NCBI GenBank assembly: GCA_030248215.1
Contig: JASANG010000753.1
Span: 124,001-188,000 of the forward strand
Origin: Enoplolaimus lenunculus
Taxonomy: Eukaryota > Nematoda > Enoplea > Enoplida > Thoracostomopsidae
DNA: 64,000 bases
Reading direction: 5' to 3'
In this document: in pieces, positions 48,778 to 64,000 of the stretch
How positions within the stretch are numbered: the stretch's first letter is position 1
Layout: every line of letters begins with the position of its first letter
Notes under the pieces: model-generated
Databases searched by the model: none
Seen by the model: only the letters and a program-made list of their open reading frames with translations
Told to the model about the DNA's origin: nothing
Made by a program: the position numbers and the translations under genes

Positions 48778-48904
48778 TAGCGTCGAATCTGCCCGATATA
48801 TATCCACATAAACGTTAAACGTTTTCTGTGACTGAAAAACAATTGTAAAACAAAAAATTCTAATTATTCTAAGTCATTATATCATTTCGCATAACCCATA
48901 TAAC

Positions 48905-57948
<9,044 letters not shown>

Positions 57949-58007
57949 TTTAAATTCTACTAAATATGACTACGTAATATTATAATTTTTCGGAACAGAT
58001 GAAAACG

Positions 58008-58056
58008 CTATTCACACGTGCAAGTTTTACAGCAAAAACTTGTAAGTGCAACTGGC
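58008..58056. mobile_element. Truncated copy of the CTATTCACACGTGCAAG MITE
   Basis: CTATTCACACGTGCAAGTTT followed by AGCAAAAACTTGTAAGTGCA matches the end of 6331-6586. It lies 60 bases upstream of the HSPA9 ATG. Confidence 0.6.
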
Positions 58057-58069
58057 ATGTACAATGTCA

Positions 58070-58670
58070 GAACTGCGCGTTTGGGACGGCCCCTTTCTCC
58101 GAAGTACTACGAATATACATGGGTTTTCCGCTAATTTCTCCGAAATATATGGCCGCGTCAGGAACCGAACCTCGGACTTCGCGCTCGCGAATCAAACGCG
58201 CTATGTACCCATTACAGCACACGGCCATTATAATTTTCTCAAGTACTGTATGTGCGCGTGTATACATGTCTTACATTACATACACTATGCACATTCACAT
58301 GTTACATCACATATACCAACATTCCCATCCCACTTCTTGTGGCGGTGGTCGCGGAACGCGAATCCAAACTTCGCCGAATCCATGGGCTTGCTATTTACTG
58401 CGCCAGTCTCGATGGGATCTCTATGTCAGAAGGGTACGGTCGGAGCGACAACTTTCTTTCAAATACGGAATAATACATGGGTTTCCTACCTTAATTTCTC
58501 CGACAACATATGGCCACGCCGGGAATCGAACATCGGACCTCTCATGAGTTAAGCGCGCTACCCATTACCGGCCGATATTATAATATTCTCAAGTACTGTA
58601 TGTGCACGTGTATACATGTCTTACATTACATACACTATGCACTGTTACATCACATACCAACATATGCCAC
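58070..58670 (-). repeat. Two tandem units of about 300 bp with tRNA-like heads (SINE-like)
   Basis: Two direct units share, in plus order, TACATGGGTTT, TAATTTCTCCGA, a tRNA-like block, TTCTCAAGTACTGTATGTGC and TACATGTCTTACATTACAT. On the minus strand the blocks at 58151-58226 (76 bases) and 58512-58573 resemble tRNAs: terminal GGCC pairing, GTAATGGGTA..GCGCG as an A-box region and GTTCGATTCC/GTTCGGTTCC as a B box. The T stem is poorly paired, so these look like tRNA-derived SINE heads, not working tRNA genes. They lie just upstream of HSPA9. Confidence 0.65.
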
Positions 58671-58705
58671 TGTTCAAAAGCAGGAACAGGAATTCGTTTT
58701 TTCAC

Positions 58706-58805
58706 TGGAATGTCAGTCTAGGTAGGAACCGGGACTTCAGACCTTTATGATTTAAAAAGGCAGACGCTCTACCACGGCACCACGCAGCCCGCCTCTTCAA
58801 CTGCT
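58706..58805 (-). mobile_element. tRNA-derived SINE, second copy (reverse)
   Basis: On the minus strand: GAGGCGGGCTGCGTGGTGCC, then CGTGGTAGAGCG as an A box, and a tail with GTCTGAAGTCCCGGTTCCTA and CCTAGACTGACA as in the copy at 39655. Confidence 0.7.
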
Positions 58806-59431
58806 TTTATGTTGACCGTATGCTGCAAGCAAGCATACTATACAATGTGCTTTGCATATATTACATATACATCAGAACAAGCATGCCTCACATGCTTGCA
58901 GGCAGGTGCAAAGCGGAACTCGACTATACCGCAGTCAGATCGTAAGCGGAGCAGCAAATTTATATCGGTATCGGAACTACAAGATTTGTGACTATTCGGA
59001 TAATTTGTATTAACAAGTATAGTATTGATTTAAAATGTCTCTTGGCTGGCAACAAGTCTCAAACACGTCGCATGTACAAATTGGCAATAATTCTTTGACT
59101 CTGGCAAATATTCACTGGAATTCATACTATTAAATTTCATTCGCACGTATGAACACATGCATTCGCTTGAACTTCTAATAAACATCGACAAAATGATGTA
59201 ATCAATTGGAACTAGCTACGAAACGACAGGATGCAAACTGTGCGAAAAGAAAAACAGGCACTTTTCAGCTTTAAGCACTAAGGAAAGTACTAGACGGGCA
59301 CTGCGTTTCTCGCAAAAGCTTGCGCAACCAGGTTGCACAAAAACTTTTGCGTTTAAATTGGGTTTTGCATGTTTTTAAAAACATTAATTGGTCAAGCAGC
59401 TGCATAGTAAAGCACAAAATTTCGTAATTTT

Positions 59432-59578
59432 GGCGACTGTAAGGAACAGGGGCGGAACAGTATTATACACATATTCCTAAGCGTAATCCTAAGCCTAAGC
59501 GAAGCAAAGAAATAGTCTAAAGCTTACTCTTTTCTAGTCCCACAGAAAAACGTTCCGCCTCTAATACTTATATGGGTC
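59432..59578. mobile_element. GGCCCATG-family MITE, perfect 8-bp target duplication
   Basis: The left end GGCGACTGTAAGGAACAGGG and right end CTCTAATACTTATATGGGTC are the family's terminal repeats. GTAATTTT flanks both sides (59424-59431 and 59579-59586). It is 147 bp, with the CCTAAGCCTAAGCG core and CTAGTCCCACAGAAAAACG. Confidence 0.85.
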
Positions 59579-59837
59579 GTAATTTTCAACTGCACATACC
59601 CACAGGTCATCCACTTCATTTTTATGAAATATACGGGCAGCGCGACGAGAAACTACAACACAGTGTATTATAGTTTTTGTTTTATTTTGCAAAAAACAAC
59701 GTGACACCAAACATTATTAATTGCTCTCTAAAAAGCGCCAATAAACTCAGATCAGTTCGATGTTACCGTCGTACGGTGATTGTAAATTCATGCAAAGAAT
59801 GCGTTGTTGACTTTTCCGGGTTTCCCCTCTTTAGCGG

Positions 59838-60290
59838 TTACACTTTATTGTCTGATTCAGAAAATGGACCTTCAACTCCAGTAGAATTTTTGGCAAAGGT
59901 TCCCGTAATTTTGGTAGTGACGTATATTTGTAAAAGGCTAAACCTTCCATTGACTTTCTCACATACTTCGACGCAATTATGGAACCTTTTCATCATCCGA
60001 AATTTTCCATAAACAATGCTTGAATCCAAATTCTTGCCAACACTATGAAATGTTTTAAAGCAGCAAAATTATATGTGGACCGGTGGCTCTGGCTTTATCA
60101 CCTACGGTTGCTCCTTCCAAAGTTTTAGTTGCTGTTTTAACTCGGTTTCGACGGAACTACTGAACTGTTTAATAAAACAACTTTCACGGAAGACACAAGA
60201 GTGTATAGCAAATATTAACAAATCAATATTTTCAACGAGCTCCAATCGACTTCAACCTGTTGAAACATTAACATTTCGATGTTGAATTGT
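59838..60290 (-). other. Possible decayed coding fragments, not recognised
   Basis: Minus strand: an open stretch at about 60100-60260 containing LELVENIDLLIFAIHS, then a frame at 59838-60029 with RMMKRFHNCVEVCEKVN. A GTAGGT donor-like site follows the first. No matching acceptor or start was found and the second runs into MITE-like sequence. The HxxCxxxCExxN pattern is faintly like arthropod gustatory-receptor tails, but that is too weak to name. Confidence 0.25.
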
Positions 60291-60900
60291 CAATAGTATT
60301 TTGTTTTCGAGATGAAACTTTATCAAAGTACATTATTAAAATCGGTTTATTTGAATTTTTTAACCCTTTTGTACTGACACGTGGAAAATTTTGCAAGATT
60401 GTTTGGGATAACAATAATATAATAAGCTATAATTGAATACAGAAATAACAAATAAAAATGTGAATTTAAACTAAATACATATTTTTGGTTACGCTTGCCT
60501 TTCCAATTTCAAGTTCTGACAAATGACTCTACCGTATACGGTAACCGGACTCGAAACTCCAGATTGTAAACACAAAAAATCAATCCCAAATCCGATGCTA
60601 CCCGTATTTCACAAAACATTTCAAAGTTTGCTACTAATTCAAAACAATTGCGATTTATGTGCCACAGGAAACATGCCGACCCAAAGTATCGCTGAGTGAG
60701 GCTCAACAAAACCTACCCAAAAGTACAACTAATCTCGTTTTCGAGATTCAGAGTTTACTGTCATGTGATTTAGGTCTGATTTCACGAAGATGATATTTAA
60801 ATAGAGACAAGTTTAATTTGACTCGTGTTGAGTTTGCATAGACCAAATTCATTTCGCTCGAAAATCTTGTTTTCACTTATTCACTAAATTACTAAAACAA

Positions 60901-63900
60901 TCAGTATTCAATTTTCCACAGAGCCGGTTGTTCACAGACGCGTAACTGATTATCAGGGCACAAACGGTTGAACGTTGTATTTGGCATAAAACCAAGGATT
61001 TCACGTTCATCTTGTATACGAAAACTAAATGTTGACACATGACTGCCTAAAATTACAACAAATTTGTCTACCAAATTCTGTACAAGGTAACCGGGTAAAC
61101 TAAACAGCAAAATTATACAAAAACTGCAACACACAGTTGAGAATGCATGTGCCTAATATCAAAGGCGACGCTAATTTTAAGCATAAAGTGCCGAGACTCG
61201 AGAGCCTCAAATAAACTACAATATATTTTAACTGCACTTACCCTCATTTATTAGATTTAAGTCATATAAATACGCATATCCGAATACCTTACTATAACAT
61301 ATAATCATAAAAATACATGCTTCGTTTCTAACCGAACTTACCTATAAAATATCTGGCGTGAGAACAAATCCACTGATCAATAATAGCATTTCCGCCATCC
61401 ATAAATTCATTCAAAACATCTTCTGGAGGTTTGTATTGAATTAATTTTACCGTTTCAGGCAGCAGTGATTTCAGTTCTGATACTTCTGAAAATTATTCAC
61501 TGTTTGCATTTCTGTTAAAAATTAGGCTACAGGCAGTATACCCCAATGTGATTTTAAAAATAATCTCTACTGGTCCGTGAATCAAGTAGCATTAACTTCA
61601 TTTCCGTGAAATTTATACACTCGTAGATGGGGAATTATTCTGACAGATCGCTACACATGCAAGTTGCATTCAGCATGGTCGACTCTTGGTTATGTATAAA
61701 TTTTACAAAAAACCCTATTCTCGAGTTCGCAGAACACCTATCACTAGCGTTAGCGATAGATTTTCAAACCGACGAAATCTTATAAACGCGGATCTCACAC
61801 TTGGCAAGAACATGGGCAAATCAAAAGCAACAATAATTATGCACAATTTTAAATTTCATTATTCACTGGATCGAAAGTTGCATGACCTATCACCAAATGA
61901 TGATAAGGTACTACACACATTTTTGATAATACGAAATAAGATTTTAAAGTGCAACAGTTAATTCAGTGAGTATTGGCGGATTTTCATCTCTGCCACACAT
62001 AACATACCTTTGTCGGGAGCATCAGTGGCAAGAAACACAACACTTAAACTGTTATTCGACAAGGCTTCCAGTATTTGATGTGCAGTGCCGTTGATAGTTG
62101 GCAGTTCTTTACCATGCGCACGGACGAAATCTTTACGGCGCCAGTGAATGCACAGGTACGGTCCACCTTTTGCAGTACCTTAAAAGTGTAGGAAAAACAA
62201 AAATTAACTTTTTAAAGACGACGTGCCAGCACTCGTTTTTCTTAGTGAATTTTTTGCAGCATGAAATCACAGCTGCAATTTGCAACTGGAAGTTTGGTGA
62301 TGCATTTGTGATTATGGTTTCAGTTCTGTTTCCAGAATTTTGACGCAAAACGCTGTATGTTTTGACTGTCATTTATCCAAAAATTTTGTGTTTGAAAAAT
62401 ACATATATTCAACTGCTTTACTAAATCGAACGTTTAACATTAAGCAATTAAATTTTTACAACTTGTTTCGACTGGAAAACTACTGAATCTTTCTAATCTA
62501 CGCTCTAGTTATAGCTAAACTGAATCGGCCCATGTCAAATATGGGCCTGCCAACTGGAGTTCAGAAGTCCAGGAGACAGTAACTTACAAAGCGGAAAGCT
62601 TAGACCTACGCTTAGAAGTAGGCTTATGTTTAGGTTTAAGCTTAGGCATAGGTTTAAATTAAGTCTAGGCCTATGTTTAGTAGGTAGGCCCCTATTGTTT
62701 ACATTTGCCATTCAATCAAATTAATAATTTTTTGTGAGCCTCGGCCTTTATTATTTAAAGATAGCTTCCAAAACACAAACGACCCAACAAGTAAGAAACA
62801 ACCTTTATAAATTCAATCGGTATGAAAAAGTAAAAAAACTTTACCATGGGCAGGCTCCATTTCTCTCCAGTCTTCGGTCAACAGAGTTTGATCCGTATCA
62901 TCGGTTGAATCTAAATACTCTCGCCGAAATTCATCTCCAATTTCACGCAACTTTACCGCAAATCTAAAAGTCAATTTTAAAGAAAATGAAAGAATGCTGG
63001 GATGAGAAAAGCAAAATACTACAAAGAACAATAAGCTCATAACATAGAACTAAACTTATATTACCACGAGTGTATACACCACTTTCTCTTAAAGTAATTT
63101 ATTTTTTCGCTGAATGTTCAGCGTGCCCAACGTTTTTGTCTGTTATAAAGTTCATAATTGTTGCTGAAACACTGAAATTATTTAATGCAAAAGTGCATTT
63201 AAGTCTCGCTGGCTTACATATGTTAAAAGTAGCTGCAACGTATCAAAACTTGAACATCTTGACTTGCCCTGAAATGTAATCACAGCAAGATGTTAAAAAC
63301 GCTCACTTGTAAAAACTAATTTTGTAAAATTTGGCGCAACCATAAGTGTCCGGTATCCGATAGGTATACGCCGAACACCGGAACCGGATACGGATATCCG
63401 TTTTTGCCGGATATTAAACCGGAACCAGATATCCGATCGTATTCTGAAAGAACATACCGCATACTACGCCTCGCGGCCCAATAATTTTTATCACCGAACC
63501 AATCATGAAGCACTGTTTCACCACGATCGAGCATAATTGATCTGAAAAATATTTAACCTAAAAATACAAAACTATTTCCAATTTTATGGTGATTAATACA
63601 GCACTAAAGAGTCAACTGTCCAACATAATTTCGCGCTATAAATAAAACTCACTAAGCTTGTGTTTTGCATTCCTGTATCAAACTTCAGCTCTGATAAAAT
63701 TACTTAACCCCACAACCAATAAAGACGTTTTAAATGCTATGACTTAACACTAATATATTAAATAAAAGGTTACATGTGATGTAAACCACGTTGATAAGTT
63801 ATTGAGAAAAGATAAAAAACAAAATGTCAAATACTGCAAAAAATAAAAATAATATTATACTTTATGTGGACATAATTCCGTCTGGAAAAACCCCTGCCAC

Positions 63901-63961
63901 CGTTCCTCATAGCTATACGCTAATCCGTTTTTAAAACTTTGAGGCAAAAAATACCACAGTT
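60901..63961 (-). CDS. POFUT2: POFUT2: protein O-fucosyltransferase 2, 3' part (5' end outside window)
   Basis: Minus-strand exons from the stop back: 60901-61046 (TGA), 61342-61485, 62008-62178, 62845-62963, 63458-63541 and, less surely, 63861-63961. The last five join in frame. The ER enzyme moves fucose from GDP-fucose to Ser/Thr in thrombospondin type 1 repeats. Motifs: [35 protein letters not shown] (GDP-fucose-binding Arg region); [38 protein letters not shown]; and a C-terminal [11 protein letters not shown], all as in animal POFUT2. The exon at 63861-63961 ([16 protein letters not shown]) fits the preceding part, but a stretch of roughly 30-40 residues expected between it and 63541 was not found. 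The phases (0 then 2) also require a missing exon. The N-terminal half is off the window. Confidence 0.93.
62528..62709. mobile_element. GGCCCATG-family MITE copy in a POFUT2 intron
   Basis: Starts GGCCCATGTCAAATATGGGC, holds TTAGGCATAGGTTTAA-type hexamers and ends GGCCCCTATTGTTTACATTT. The ends are less matched than in other copies. Confidence 0.6.
63347..63450. mobile_element. CAGGGTGC-family fragment in a POFUT2 intron
   Basis: ACCGGAACCGGATACGGATA and GCCGGATATTAAACCGGAAC, as in 57521-57840. The ends are worn. Confidence 0.55.
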
Positions 63962-64000
63962 CTGTACCGGACAAACAAACAAATCAATAAACAAAACTAA

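Noticed and set aside
58151-58226. A functional tRNA gene
   Set aside because: The T stem is badly paired and a second diverged copy lies next to it with shared non-tRNA flanks, so a SINE-like origin is more likely.
63655-63700. A POFUT2 exon ending QNTSL on the minus strand
   Set aside because: It resembles RNTSA in human POFUT2, but no donor gives the phase needed to join the next exon; one option creates a stop.

Overview
The window is nuclear DNA from an animal with many introns and an AT-rich genome; by inspection it is most likely an invertebrate. It carries parts or all of three conserved metazoan genes on the minus strand (MYRF, HSPA9/mortalin, POFUT2) and two small genes on the plus strand that look secreted. 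All introns I placed are GT-AG with consistent phases. I cannot name the species or phylum. The hexamer TTAGGC, which is the nematode telomere unit, recurs here, but only inside small transposons, so it does not identify the organism.

Layout. 1-5708: the 3' part of an unnamed multi-exon plus-strand gene (gene A), whose introns hold a 60-bp minisatellite and several MITEs. 5709-23270: no protein gene I can support; the first half is dense in MITEs, and about 10.8-22.5 kb is a microsatellite-rich tract that looks A+C-rich on the plus strand. 23271-39981: a complete MYRF gene in 24 coding exons on the minus strand, joining into one 2076-residue frame, about twice vertebrate length. 41163-43784: a piggyBac transposon with an internal deletion, nested in an older hAT-type element. 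44804-46458: a two-exon gene (gene B) for a 97-residue, signal-peptide-bearing protein with six cysteines. 48905-57948: a complete 16-exon HSPA9 gene on the minus strand (683 residues). 60901-63961: the 3' part of POFUT2 on the minus strand, running off the window edge.

How the genes relate. MYRF is a membrane-tethered, self-cleaving transcription factor, HSPA9 is the mitochondrial Hsp70, and POFUT2 is an ER fucosyltransferase. Nothing here suggests that they form one pathway. Genes A and B share repeat families in their introns.

The most distinctive layer is the mobile DNA. At least seven short inverted-repeat families are present. Several copies have clear 8-bp target duplications (hAT type) or TTAA sites (piggyBac type), and they make up most of some introns. 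No retrovirus-like or LTR element was recognised.
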